Assembly: GCA_003008705.1 (NCBI GenBank)
Contig: PDUO01000030.1
Coordinates: 373,985-437,984 of the forward strand
DNA: 64,000 nucleotides
Direction: 5' to 3'
Origin: Pezicula radicicola
Lineage: Eukaryota; Ascomycota; Leotiomycetes; Helotiales; Dermateaceae
Shown: piece by piece, positions 1-11,207 of the stretch
Layout of the letters: each line of letters begins with the position of its first letter
Numbering within the stretch: position 1 is the first letter of the stretch
Translations under genes and position numbers: made by a program
Notes under the pieces: generated by a model
What the model was told of the DNA's origin: nothing
The model's input: only the letters and a program-made list of their open reading frames with translations
Database searches by the model: none

Positions 1-486
1 CATCAGGCCTGGGTGAACACCCCAAAAGGGACCTAGATCATGATATATCTGATCGAAGAAATCCTCCACCACCACCGCTCCATTCTCCTGTGCGAATGTA
101 AACCATGTCTCAAAGCCTGGTGGTGGATGCCTGCCTCTCCTCTTACGATACTCAGCTGCAGCGCATCCCAAGTCGTGACATTCTTTATTGAGGAGCCCTT
201 CAAATGTCTTCTCGGCATCTGCTATTAAAGTATCAATAGGATGCGGGGGCGGCGGTGGTTCTGTGAGTGGGTGCTCGGATTCGAGTTCGGCGTAGGATGG
301 TAATTGCTCTTCCTTCAATATTGGTGCTGATCCCAAGTACTGTGATGGGGAGAATCGTCGTGTCGAGTGCTTGAGATAGAACAGACTGAGGAGTAACAGC
401 ACAGCGACAGCGGCGTATCGGATCAAGTGATTGACCTTGCGCGGAGGACCTGGATAGGCCATGACGATTGGAGATGATATCTTCAT
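1..486 (-). CDS. Glycosyltransferase family 90 (CAP10-like), N-terminal part, cut by window edge
   Basis: The reverse strand is open from an ATG at 484-486 to the left edge, giving the first 162 residues of a longer protein. A short cytoplasmic head is followed by one signal-anchor helix (about residues 22-38, LIRYAAVAVLLLLSLFYL), a proline-rich stem and the start of a luminal domain containing CHDLGCAAAEYRKRRGRHPP and PPGFETWFTFAQENG. That RGRxPPPGF-W block with the following EDFFDQIYHDLGPFWG is characteristic of fungal GT90/CAP10-type proteins, which are Golgi type-II glycosyltransferases related to cryptococcal capsule xylosyltransferases. The catalytic region lies outside the window, so donor and acceptor are unknown. 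No intron is needed in the visible part. The family call is fairly safe; the substrate is not. Confidence 0.8.
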   Translation of the reverse strand, partial: MKISSPIVMAYPGPPRKVNHLIRYAAVAVLLLLSLFYLKHSTRRFSPSQYLGSAPILKEEQLPSYAELESEHPLTEPPPPPHPIDTLIADAEKTFEGLLNKECHDLGCAAAEYRKRRGRHPPPGFETWFTFAQENGAVVVEDFFDQIYHDLGPFWGVHPGLM

Positions 487-787
487 GGGTAAGAGAAGAA
501 AGGAGAGAGAGGGCGGGACAAGCTCAGATTTTATCGTATTCGTGACCCCGAGTGGCGCTTTTTAGGACAGTTGCAATACGGGGTAAGCAGAGCTAGACGC
601 AGGCTGCCGTTGTGCCCAGAAAATAATGAGTGTGGGATGGTTGTGCAAACAACCAAAAGTGAGGTTAGTGATTATTCCCGCCCGCCAGATACATTAGTAT
701 GCGCCGTTCATCGTAAGCCACATCGAGAGAGCGTGTATGCACAGTATAAATATATAATACGAGGTTGTTTTAGTGGATGTTTCTCTC

Positions 788-874
788 GAGGGGAGAATGG
801 TGGAGGATGGAGGAGAGAGGGAGAGATGTGGAAGAGGAGGAGGAGGGGAGAAGGAGGAGGAGAAGAAGGAAGGG
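788..874 (+). repeat. Polypurine (G/A) tract
   Basis: About 87 bp of the plus strand are nearly all G and A, with many GAGGAG and GGAGAA steps and only a few T or C interruptions. It sits about 300 bp upstream of the GT90 start and could be a promoter element of that gene; its function is unknown. Confidence 0.7.
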
Positions 875-2578
875 TTCGTCCGTCAGTCGTTGCAAAAGAT
901 GATTGAAGTTCAAGATGAACCAGGGGGTTCACAAAGTGGAAAGGCGAGGATCTCCATCTTTCACTTCAAGGGTACTCCCAAAGCCTAAATGAGGTTCCGC
1001 TTAGGTAGCCGCAGCCGGAGAATGCTATGATTGGCTGCACGTGGAGATAAGGCCCGCTTTTAGCTTGGCTGCCTCGTGCAGTTAAAACTCTGGCAGTGAG
1101 TGGCTTGATAAGAGAAAGGGGCCGATCGAGATAGAGTAGCTCGAATATATTTGAATTTGAGTCTAAAATGACGAACAAAAGCATTGTTGACATTGTGAAC
1201 AAAAAAAAAAAAGCATCAGTCATCGGTAGTTGTGCTATCATTTAAGATACTAAAAAACAATCTCAACTACTCTCATGCCAAAAAACAACTGCCATGGTTG
1301 CCATGACCATCCGATGTCTTAACCTGACCCATCATTATTCCTAGCCACAATTACGCAGCTTGCCCACATACTGCGTACATCCTGCGTACACCACTCTACT
1401 TCGTACCCGTACCTCGTTCAGAACAACTCAATTATATCAATCACATCCTCCCATCCCCGAAGCCAACCATAATATCTTGTCAGACAAATAATATCAAATG
1501 TCACTGTGATGCTAAGAAACATTGATACCCGCATCTCCGTTTCCAAATGCTATCGCGCCTTATGCGGTTCGTCCCCAAGTTCGAGCTTTTTCTCGGGATG
1601 CAAGCTGTCGTTCCTGAAAGAGTGTCTCACCTTCCCCAAACTCAAATTCAAGCTTTGATGGCCGTCGATCAACCCTGCTTTAAAGGATGATTGATGGGAT
1701 GGTACGGGATGGTAACGGTACGACGGAAGTGTATACACCCTTGGGTTCCTTGACCTACAGTACTGCTGTACATACAGCCGAAGATGACAGCCTACACTAC
1801 AGGACCCAAGGACCAAGGACCAAGAGTTCAGCCAAAATTCAAGCCCTTAGCCTTCTCTTCCGTCCCGTCGCATGTGCCCAATAGACAGTCCAACAGTCCA
1901 ATCCTGATGCTTCCCAAGGCTATCTCTAACCATCAAAACACCCCAAGTATCGCCATACCCTACAATACAACTCGGCCTTCTTCATAGCCGTCATCCAAGT
2001 GTACCACGTTCCAACCACCCTACACCACTCGTACCAGTGCACACACAGCAATGACCTGCACCGCCCCTCTCCCATCACACCCGATGTCACTGATTGCACT
2101 GATACCCACCAACAGAATCCACACGATAATCATAACATATGTTTCATCGACATTGGCATAAGACTTTAAATTTGCTTGTGTCCAACTGTGCCGCATGCCA
2201 ATTGGTTAATTTCCCACAGATCTCTGATCAACTTTCGCTGATCTGGATGCTGGCATAAATTTGCCCCTTACATCCGCCGTTTCGTGGCCTAATTTGAGGG
2301 TGACCCTGAAATTCTATCGACGATTTGACTATCCGAGTGACGTACTATAGAAACAAGCATTTTCTTGGCCAACCGGATAACTGAATGCTGTTTCGTTTTA
2401 AAAGGACGAGAATATCCTGTCAAGTTTTGCTTTTGAGGCGCCTTTGGTGTGAAGCCTTTTCATTTTTGTTTCTTGTTTTCGAAGTCACGTTTCGGTATCA
2501 CGTGTATCAGAGCTACGACATCCCGTCTCGTACTGCGAACAAAGGTGCATCCTCAGCTCATCTCTCACAGAGATAATT

Positions 2579-2792
2579 GATCGTCACATGTCAGGAAGAA
2601 ACATAAGTTGGCTCAGCCTTTAACCCGATATTAGGCGGGTATTAATTTGGTATGATATGTCTGGTCGAGCGATAGTGACCGTGTCACAGAGAGACTGTAC
2701 TACAAGTATGAGTACAAAACGATGGTCACCGATCATCACACGCCAAAAAGAAAGCCAAGTTGGTTCAGCATTTAACCCGATATTAAGCGGGT
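2579..2792 (+). repeat. Diverged 62-bp direct repeat (2579-2640 and 2731-2792)
   Basis: Both copies begin with GATC, share TTTAACCCGATATTA near the end and finish in GCGGGT. Their starts are 152 bp apart. Most differences between copies are transitions (C/T and G/A), which fits an old duplication touched by cytosine deamination or RIP. Confidence 0.7.
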
Positions 2793-3601
2793 TTGGGTTG
2801 GTATATCCAGTTACAGAAATGCAAAGAGGATGTTACCTCGCCGAGTTGAGAAACCGGAAAAGGCTGGCTTCGTATCACTTCGTATCCCTCTGCACCCTCT
2901 CTCTGCATTGCATCCGCATTCATCAGCCACCATCTCCAATAACCACTGTACAAAGGGTGACGGTGACATTGACAAGTGTCACAGACTTATAAAGCCATCT
3001 TACCCACGAGCTTATTTATCTATCTCTTACTATCTACAACATACGGATCGACATTTATCCCATTACTACCTTATACGTCATACAGCTCATAATGATATCA
3101 AGTCAAGGCTACATCGCAAATTTCAACCATACGTTTCATTTCAAGTCATACGAGTATTGCACAAGCAATGTCGATTTCTATTATTTTATATCCTCATTTC
3201 AACCGGATCGCCTAAACTATCTTGGCCAAGTTTTGGGTCTTCATACGTTTACTGTATAATACTTTGATACATTCAGTATTCGACAAATTTAGTAACACTT
3301 CGCGCTTACCGCCCTGTTAGGCATCCAAATCAAGTCACCCAAATCAAGAACCTAGAATACTAGCAAAACCCACATAGCATTATTCAAATATCAATTTCAA
3401 ACATTATACACATATCAGGCTCCCAAGTATTTACAAGTGTGTACCAAGCAACTTTACTCCATTTTCTAATTCTCATTCTTTATTATCATTACGTCAGCCC
3501 TTCTCCCGGAATGTTTGTCTCCCTCCCAGCCCCTCTAAACATACCATCATTATACAAATACAATAACCCAGCCTTCATAATCCTCCTTTATCCTTTACCA
3601 A

Positions 3602-4743
3602 TCACACCTTCCTAACCTCAACCAAATGCCTCCCACTAGCCCTACTAACAGCCTCAAACTCAGGCAGCATCAAATCCGGAAAGACCTTCTGAACCTTAAC
3701 ACCAAGATACTGACCCCAAACACCCTGAAGACTATTAAACGTCGAACGTTGCTCCCAGCGTTTACGGATTGCAGGATCCGAGACTGCACGATTGGTAATA
3801 GAGGCGGGAAGTGGGAAAGGTTTGATTTCAGCTGTCCAAGAGGGATCGAAGAAGAAAGGAATGGATAGTCGTGAGGAGTTAGGTGATGGTGGTTGAACTC
3901 GATGGAGTGGTGAGATATAGAGACCTGAAGTAAGACGATCTAAGATATCACCAACTACAAAACATCACAACAAAAATCAGTACTACGACCTATCAACATA
4001 AGGGGAAAGAGAATCTCACCATTAACAACAAACGAATCCGGAACAACAGGAACATCCACCCATTCCCCCTCCGGAGAACAAACCTGAAGCCCCTCCGCAT
4101 TCTGCGTAAGAATAGTAAGAAACCTAAAATCCGAATGTTTACCAATACCACAACTACACACACCCTCCCTCCCCTCATACCTAAAAGTACGAAAAAGCTG
4201 TATCGGTTCCGGCTCTAAAACCCACTTCCTAACATCATCTCTCTCAAATCCCAACCCAACACTAATCACCTCACTAATAACCAACCCCAACTCAGTAACC
4301 CTCTCAATATACTCCAGCACTAAACTCCTCATCTCAGGCACATCAACATCAGGAAATTGATTCTTCCCAAAAGTAGGCATTCCCTTCAAAGGATGCTCAT
4401 CTTGATCAGATAACTCAGGTCCACCATAAAACCCTTCCTTCTGATCCGTAGACCCTTTTGTACTTTCTCCTCCCCACGGCATATAACCCCTCCATGCCCA
4501 CCCACCATTTTGCAGATGCAATTCTTCTTTCTTCAAAGAAGACAAAGAGAAGAATTTTTGGAGGGAGCTCCGGAGTGAGGTTGTGAGATGGGGTGGGATT
4601 GTGTTGGGGCCTGTTAGGATGAAGAGACCCCAGGTACTGAAGGCACTGTGGATTTTGGTGATTGTTGAGAGTGATTCGGGAGAAGTGAAGGGGTCTGAGG
4701 TGAAGAGGGGGGTGCAGTCTATTATGGGGATTTGGTTGCTCAT
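3602..4743 (-). CDS. 2-oxoglutarate/Fe(II)-dependent oxygenase (isopenicillin N synthase-like)
   Basis: Two exons, 4743-4020 and 3954-3602, with a 65-bp GTGAG...TAG intron; 358 residues, cytosolic. The N-terminal DIOX_N-like part opens with IPIIDCTPLF. The C-terminal double-stranded beta-helix shows the iron ligands H203 and D205 (KHSDFRFLT) and H259 (ISPLHRV), with a 2-oxoglutarate-binding RxS pair R270/S272 placed as in the family. Exon 2 supplies the third iron ligand and the RxS pair, so the splice is required for activity. Members of this superfamily hydroxylate, desaturate or cyclise small molecules, including gibberellins and fungal secondary metabolites; the substrate here cannot be told. 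The nearest neighbour is the divergent secreted-protein gene more than 2 kb away, so no cluster is evident. Confidence 0.85.
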
Positions 4744-7014
4744 TGTTGGGATTGATATTGGTGGTGTTTTTTGATACTGCTGCTGAGTATGGAAGAAAGA
4801 GGACGAAAGTCCTGTAATCTTTCTTTTGTACTCTAAGTTGTTGATGTTTGTGTTCGATTGTGATACAACACTTGTGACGTGTAGTTAGAAATGAGGAGCT
4901 ATGTTTGTACAGTTTGCATCTGATTCTGCGGGGTTGTTTGTGGGGTACGGCACCCCTCCTCCTTCTGTGTAACCTGATAACTAGTTATTCAAAGATGATC
5001 TCTTAAAACTTAATTCATACAGTACAGTATATCATTTCGTGCTGCCGTCACAGCCTAGTTTTTTCTGCTTCGAGATACTAAATATAAGCAGATCGCGCTG
5101 GAAGCAGACAGCTCCATTCCTCCTTCCTCACACCATTTACATATTGCTCAGGAATTTCCATTTACTTTCCATAGGATACTATACATACCTCCCGTCTCTC
5201 CTCTAAGTATAAAACCCCATCAAAACCGTCCAATATACCGAACAGCCGCCAAGGCAGACAGAAATCCATACATCTACCTCTACACCCCGAAACCAGCATT
5301 TCCAAAGCCCAACTCGACCGAAGATTCTACAGAAAGTATTTTTAAAAATAAGTACACGTAGATAAAAGGATTCCACTAAGCCTTACAAAAATATATGTTA
5401 TATCTTCAAAGCAAATAACTAGTAGAAAGAAGGACCGAGTAACAAGTATGCGATTCAGGATCAAGAGTTGATTTGATACTCCGAACCGAAAACCAATATT
5501 CCTACGGCACTATCTCGTGTAACTCCAGAGTTCAACAATTAAACTTCCCGCTTATTGATTAGAAGTGAAGTGATTGATGCTCGTGAGTAAAATGGTCAAA
5601 GTCCACGATATCGTACAGCACGTGCCCTTCGGTACGAATGGTTCCTTGCCGCAGTAAGGAAGACCCCTCAAAATACCCCATCGATTTCGGTGAATCGGGC
5701 ACCAAGCACGCCAAGTTATTCGGCCATCGGTCGCTTAAGAGCTGTCAATGAAATAGAGGGTCGAAATTCAAAGCTCTAATTCGACAATTTGAAATGGTGG
5801 ATCACCAAAAGCGCTGGTATGAGTAGATCCGAACTCCGGAAATTACACGATCCTGCTCTATCTGCACTGCACGACAGACAGCGTAGACAGCACTGACGAA
5901 TTCTGTTGGCTGATTCCTGTTCTCTTTTGAGTTTTGATGGATAGCATAGATTCGTAATATAGAGGGCTGACTAAGTTAATGTCTCTGGATTCTGAGATAC
6001 CCTTCGTAATGTTTCTTTTTTTGTACTGTATCGTAGAAGTCGGAAAAGTTTGCTTGTTTTTGACCGAAATAAAAGTCAATTGTACTTGTTAATACTCAAG
6101 GAATATCCACAATGCAATTGCTGTAGCACATGTGAAAGAACGTGCATAGAAAGAAAATGAACAAAACCATAAACCTTTCTCGCGTGCCTCGGTTGAGGTA
6201 ATTCAAAGAAACGTTCTCTGTTCTTCTCTCCCCAAAGTCAAACAAGTCATGAACCGCATTTATCCAATGAAAACTCTCTCGGCATGCTGGTGCCATATTA
6301 ATCAGGGGTGCATATTGGTCCCTGGTGGCTCCCTACTTAAATCTTAAAATTGTATCTTATCGTTCTTTCCATCGCCTGCATCGCAGCTAGCCCTAAATAG
6401 GATCTTATTCTCCGATATTAAGAAGTTCATCAGGCACAAGGAGCCAAATGTAGACACCTTGCTCAACAACGTGACCAACGAACAGATGTAAAGCGGACGG
6501 TAGTTTCCTTTTTCAAAGATGATTAATAAGTAAACTTCGTAGATCTGTCGAATTAATCGATGGGAGAGGGGCACGGTGCCTTGAAAGAGGGGGTTTGAAT
6601 TTGGGATGTGGAGTACCTGGATAATTTATCGATTGAATGGGATATCTACGCCGATGAGTTAGATCTTTTTGCTCTGTTCTCTGGTTGTGTGAACCGTACA
6701 GCCCGTCATGTACCGTCCGATGGTAGACGTTCTGCGGACTGCATGGAAGCATGGGATGACTTGAGGGACATCCCACGCATCTTAATTCTGTACGCGCCCC
6801 ATAATCATCCCGATCACGCAAAAGGTCCCCAGAAAACTCCGAATTCCAACATGAGTACAAAAGACTGGTAAGTTCGCTCTTCTTTTTTTGCCTTTTCTTC
6901 TGCAAGCATCTGCTTCTGCACCACGTTCGTTCTACCCCTCAGATCCAGGTCTCCATATCCTATACCTCCGTACTTAATACTTAATTTGTCGAATCGGTCT
7001 TGTCCTGTGTCAAT
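4744..7014. other. Long divergent intergenic region
   Basis: About 2.3 kb between the divergently transcribed oxygenase and the secreted-protein gene, presumably holding both promoters. Short overlapping open frames (for example 6513-6905 minus, 6608-6871 plus) show no family motif. I see no repeat or RNA gene. Confidence 0.55.
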
Positions 7015-8546
7015 ATGCGTTTCTCTCACGCTTTTGTGGTGGCTGCTGCCGCCTTCTTGGTACGCGCCGCTCCTACGGCCGATACCGAAGAGTGTGAGGC
7101 TGATGAAGTCGTTTCTACTCGCCAGACCTCTGTCACCGAAGCTTCAGTAGTTGCTGCTGTCAACACTACCTCGAGCTCTACTACTACTAGCACTGCTTCG
7201 AACACCACAACAATCTTCGCCCCCGTTCTCGACCCGGCTGTGAATATACACGACGTAACCAATGTCGTTCCAACCACCAATGTTACTCTGCTTTACGCTA
7301 GCAATGATACCGCTGCGGTGGATGCCGGTTTGAATGTAACGAACACCATGAAGGACGGAACTGTTCTCCTTGAGAACATTGGCGCTATCACTAATGTCAC
7401 ATGCTCATCCAGCAGTGTTGTTGTAACTTTCAGCAATTCTACTGTATTCGAGGCAGCTGAAGCTGCTTGGTCTGCCCTGAGCAACTTCGTCCTGATCACC
7501 AACCACTTTGGAGAGTGTGATCCTACATTGGAGCGTGGTTTCTTTAGTGTTTCTAGTTTGGAATCTGATGCAGACTCTTTGGCTATCACTTGCAGCTCGT
7601 CGAAATCTGATATCGCTGGCACTGCAGGTAAGTCTTTAAAATACGACGAAATTGAAGAAAAATTCTTACTAATACTTAATTAGCTGTCACTGAGGTCATT
7701 TTCGGTGGTCTTTCCGGAACTGCTCTCTCCAAGCGTACTACTTTGAGCTCGGACTACACGCTTGACTTCACCCAGGCCCTTGCCGATGATACAGTCCTGT
7801 ACAGCTACTCACCTTATATTGAGGTTACTGCCGATAGCGCCTCCGTTTCTGCAGCAGTTACCTTCTCCGGCTACCTTCAGTACAACTGGCTCACCTTCTC
7901 CCTCAACGATTTGTACTTCGATATCGACACTGACTTCTCTGCTGATCTCGCACTCTCCGTTGATGTCGAGTCTTCTTACGACAACACCTTCACCTACGCC
8001 CCAAGCACTCTCGAGTACTCTCTTGTCTCTGTTCCAGGAATCCTCGAGCTTGGCCCTGCATTGAGCTTTGAGATTGGTGCTGAGATCTCAGTAAGCGAGG
8101 CCGTTGACATGACTACTGAGGTCGGCATGGCTCTGGCTGATGGAAATGTCCACATCGATCTTCTCGATGAAGCCAACACCGCCACTTCTGGCTGGACTCC
8201 AACCTATACTGCCTCGGTCAATATCTCAGGCCAAGCCGCCGCTGAAATCAACCCCTTCGTCGTTCTCACTGTTGAGATTGAAATCAAGATTCTTGGTGGC
8301 TTGATTGATCTCTCAACTGGTCTCACCGCCAAGCCTGGATTCAACAACACTCTCGTTTTGACAGCTGCTGAGGGTGTCGACCTTACCGGTGTCACTGGAA
8401 CTACCAGCAATGGATCTTGCTCTGAGGGTCTAGCTTTGGACAGCGAATTCTTCTTCGTTTTGGATGCTTTTGCGACTCAATGGTACAGCACTGAGCTTTA
8501 CAGCGTTACTGTTCCAATTGTCGATGAGTGTTATAGTTGGGAGTAA
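7015..8546 (+). CDS. Secreted two-domain protein of unknown function (DUF7029/DUF7223-like)
   Basis: Exons 7015-7627 and 7684-8546 flank a 56-bp intron with a TACTAATAC branch site; 491 residues. The ATG at 7015 is preferred over upstream non-ATG codons because it opens a clear signal peptide (MRFSHAFVVAAAAFLVRAAP). A Ser/Thr-rich linker follows, then a first domain (about residues 70-205) with many N-glycosylation sites and several cysteines, a dibasic KR at 221-222 that could be cut by a Kex2-type protease, and a beta-rich second domain (about 225-480) ending with a Cys pair. The arrangement recalls a widespread fungal extracellular protein type carrying DUF7029 and DUF7223; that naming is from memory and moderate. 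No catalytic motif was recognised. A surface or secreted role is inferred. Confidence 0.75.
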
Positions 8547-9865
8547 ATGTGATGAGAGATGACATTGATGATGACGACGACACACTCCGTAGACAAGACT
8601 AATTCAAATTCTTTTTGTTCCAAATACTGGACTTTGGTGCTTATGACTTTTCGTGATTGCGCTTTTGGTATACTTTTCCCGGTGCTGACCAATATCTGTG
8701 AAATCAATTAAATCCCTGTTCTCCTGAAGTGTGGGGGTGATATGTCTAACCTTTTGGGCAGGTCCGCAGCGCATCGAGGTCAGGACTCAGGACTGGAGGA
8801 GAGCAGATGAAAGTTCTCTCGTGTCCAACTATGTGGCACAATTATGATATTCTTCATAATCAATGCGTAGTCTCTAGGTCGTTCATGAAGTCAAGTTTGG
8901 AGACGGGACTGGAGTGGAAACAAGCACGTGCTAGCGTCTTCCTTGTTCTTGGCTTCTGCTTTCATTTCTCCCTCTTCTATTCTCATTTCACTATCACAAC
9001 CAGCAAGGAGATCCCGCAAACTTATATGGACGTGAAATGCTTCGTTAAGTGTTGTCGTTTTAAGGTGAACGGTGTCTCACACGTCAATAACTTTGATCCT
9101 TTCTACCGTAATTGAGGAGGGAAAGAACAATCTCTTTCATCTGCCGATGGTTCTCAGAAACAAGTTTCCGCAACTCCCGAAGGTACATCTACTGCAGAGA
9201 AGGTTAAGATAACCTTCCACAATCCTTACAAGCGCCCACGCCCCTGAACCGCAGCTTTCAACTTGTCAATTCGGCCTTCTCAATCTGGTTGGCTTCAGCC
9301 TTGGCGCATTAAGCTTATCGCCTTGGAGTCGCTATGGCTTGCATACTACGATGGGATTCGCGCGGTCGTCGCCGTTGACCGCATGTCTGTAGCCATTCAG
9401 AAGAGCAAGTTGGCGTTGGCAGAGGTCGGTTCACGATGCATAGAATCCTCTTTCATTACTGCGTGGTGGGGTTGTGGAAGAATGGGGAAGGTGATTGGCA
9501 TTCACAAGAGTTGTGCCTAAAAACACACTCCTAATTGGCCCCGAGTGCCGGACTCCAGAGATAACTTTATTGAATTCACAAGCAGACCAAAATTTGCAAT
9601 TAAGTCGATATCAAGGTACGCGATATCATTGCAGGCGCAACCTTCCAAGCCTTCCATTTTGAGATTATTTCGTTTCTTGCCTGCTCCATCAAGTATTATA
9701 CCCGACTTTATAGTACAGAGTACAAGCTTTCTCCCCGCTCATTCCATGGGAGGTCTCCCTTCAAGCAATTAGGTATAAAAGTGCCAGACTTTCCACCTTG
9801 ATGGCTCAGCGACCTGCCACTTCTTCACAGCCAAGCAAAGCCAAGAAATCCAGCATCTTGCAAAC
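8547..9865. other. Intergenic region between secreted protein and nuclease
   Basis: Terminator/3' UTR of the upstream gene and promoter of the nuclease. A 102-codon frame at 8807-9115 has no recognisable motif and was not accepted. A TATA box lies at 9774. Confidence 0.55.
9774..9780 (+). promoter_or_regulatory. TATA box of the S1/P1 nuclease gene
   Basis: TATAAAA lies 86 bp upstream of the nuclease ATG, a fitting distance for a short fungal 5' leader. Seen directly; use in vivo is inferred. Confidence 0.55.
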
Positions 9866-11207
9866 ATGAAGATCCAGACTTCCACTCCTATTATTCTGCT
9901 CGCTACTCTCCCAAACGTTCTCGCTTGGGGAACTCTGGGACATGATACTGTTGCCTACATTGCAACCAACTTTGGTAAGTAGTCAAGCCCGTACCCATCT
10001 TCTCTTGTAGTGGTAGCGTAGTATTGCAAGCCCAAGCTTACTTTCCCCTAGTTACAACTGCAACAAAGACGTATTTCCAAGACATACTCGGCGATACCAC
10101 TACTGACTACTTAGCCAACGTCGCTACGTGGGTACGTATTTCCTCTTGGGAACCTAAGGTATCTATTTTCTAACCATTTGATAGGCTGATTCCTATCGCT
10201 ATACGACTGCTGGAACCTTCTCAGCTCCTTTCCACTACATTGATGCAAATGACAGCCCTCCTTCAAGCTGCAATGTCGATTACGACCGTGACTGTGGTAC
10301 TGAAGGCTGTGTTGTCAGTGCTATTAACAACTACGTGAGTGTGCAATACAATTCTGCCAAGTCAATATGCTGAGAAAAGGTTGTAGACGTCAAGAGTTAG
10401 CAGCAGCAGTGTAAGCGCTGCAAACAAGCTTATTGCAGCAAAGGTATGAGATAATAGAACTTTCGGCCTTTGAAAATCTACTAACATTCCGCAGATGATC
10501 ATTCACGTGAGTTCAGATCTCAAACATCGCCGTGGTTCATGGGCCGTAGCAGTAGAGCGTGTCATGACATGTCTCCTTCTCCCTTCGTGGTCGAGAAAGT
10601 GCAGACTGTAGATTGATGCTTATGTCAATTAAACCAGTTCGTTGGCGACATCCACCAGCCCCTTCATGATGAAGAGTTGGAAGTCGGAGGAAACGATATC
10701 GATGTAACATTTGATGGTGTCTCAACTAACCTGCATCACATCGTAAGTGCTTTCTCAGCCTCAAATCTCTCTGAACAATGACTGATTGTATTTAGTGGGA
10801 CACCAACATACCAGAAAAATATGTCGGAGGTTACTCTCTTGCCGATGCCAAGTCCTGGGCTGCAACACTTACCACGGCAATCAAGTCCGGAACATATGAG
10901 TCTGATGCCGCAGGCTGGCTCACGGGCATGGATATCTCCGACCCCGTATCCTCAAGCATGACCTGGGCAAAAGATACAAATGCCTACGTTTGCTCCACTG
11001 TACTTCCAGACGGTGTCGATGCAACCGAGAGTGTTGATCTTGGTGGTGATTACTATGAAGCAGCGATCCCAGTGGTTAAGTTGCAGATTGCAAAGGCTGG
11101 TTATAGGTGAGTCCTTTGCCCCGTTGCTTAATCTCTGGATTTTGGTTAATGAATATAGGCTTGCTGCTTGGTTGAATCTCATCGCTACAGGTAGTACTGG
11201 CCTTTGA
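9866..11207 (+). CDS. Secreted S1/P1-type zinc nuclease
   Basis: Eight exons: 9866-9974, 10052-10131, 10185-10334, 10387-10443, 10495-10506, 10638-10742, 10796-11106, 11159-11207; 290 residues. A 20-residue signal peptide ends ...PNVLA, leaving W21 as mature residue 1. All nine trinuclear-zinc ligands of the P1 family fit in exact spacing: W21, H26, D65, H80, H136, D140, H146, H169 and D173 (P1: W1, H6, D45, H60, H116, D120, H126, H149, D153). Motifs seen include WGTLGHDTV, FVGDIHQPLHDEE and NLHHIWDT. Such enzymes cut single-stranded DNA and RNA and remove 3'-phosphate, usually outside the cell for phosphate and nucleoside scavenging. Exon 5 is only 12 nt yet carries ligand H136. The exact ligand spacing makes both the family and the splice model secure. 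Confidence 0.93.

Larger units (their letters stand above)
487..3601. other. Gene-free region upstream of the GT90 gene
   Basis: About 3.1 kb without a convincing gene. Open frames here (571-906, 2657-2992, 2830-3267) lack conserved motifs or splice context. The region holds a purine-rich tract (788-874) and a 62-bp direct repeat (2579-2792). The A/T-rich end runs into the 3' end of the oxygenase gene. Confidence 0.6.

Noticed and set aside
571..906. Overlapping frames on both strands
   Set aside because: Caused by the purine tract; non-ATG start, biased low-complexity translation, no motif.
2657..3267. Two 110-145 codon plus-strand frames
   Set aside because: Overlap the direct repeat, have no signal peptide or family motif, and no fitting splice partners.
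8807..9115. 102-codon plus-strand frame with ATG
   Set aside because: No recognisable domain, signal peptide or conserved pattern; lies in ordinary intergenic sequence.
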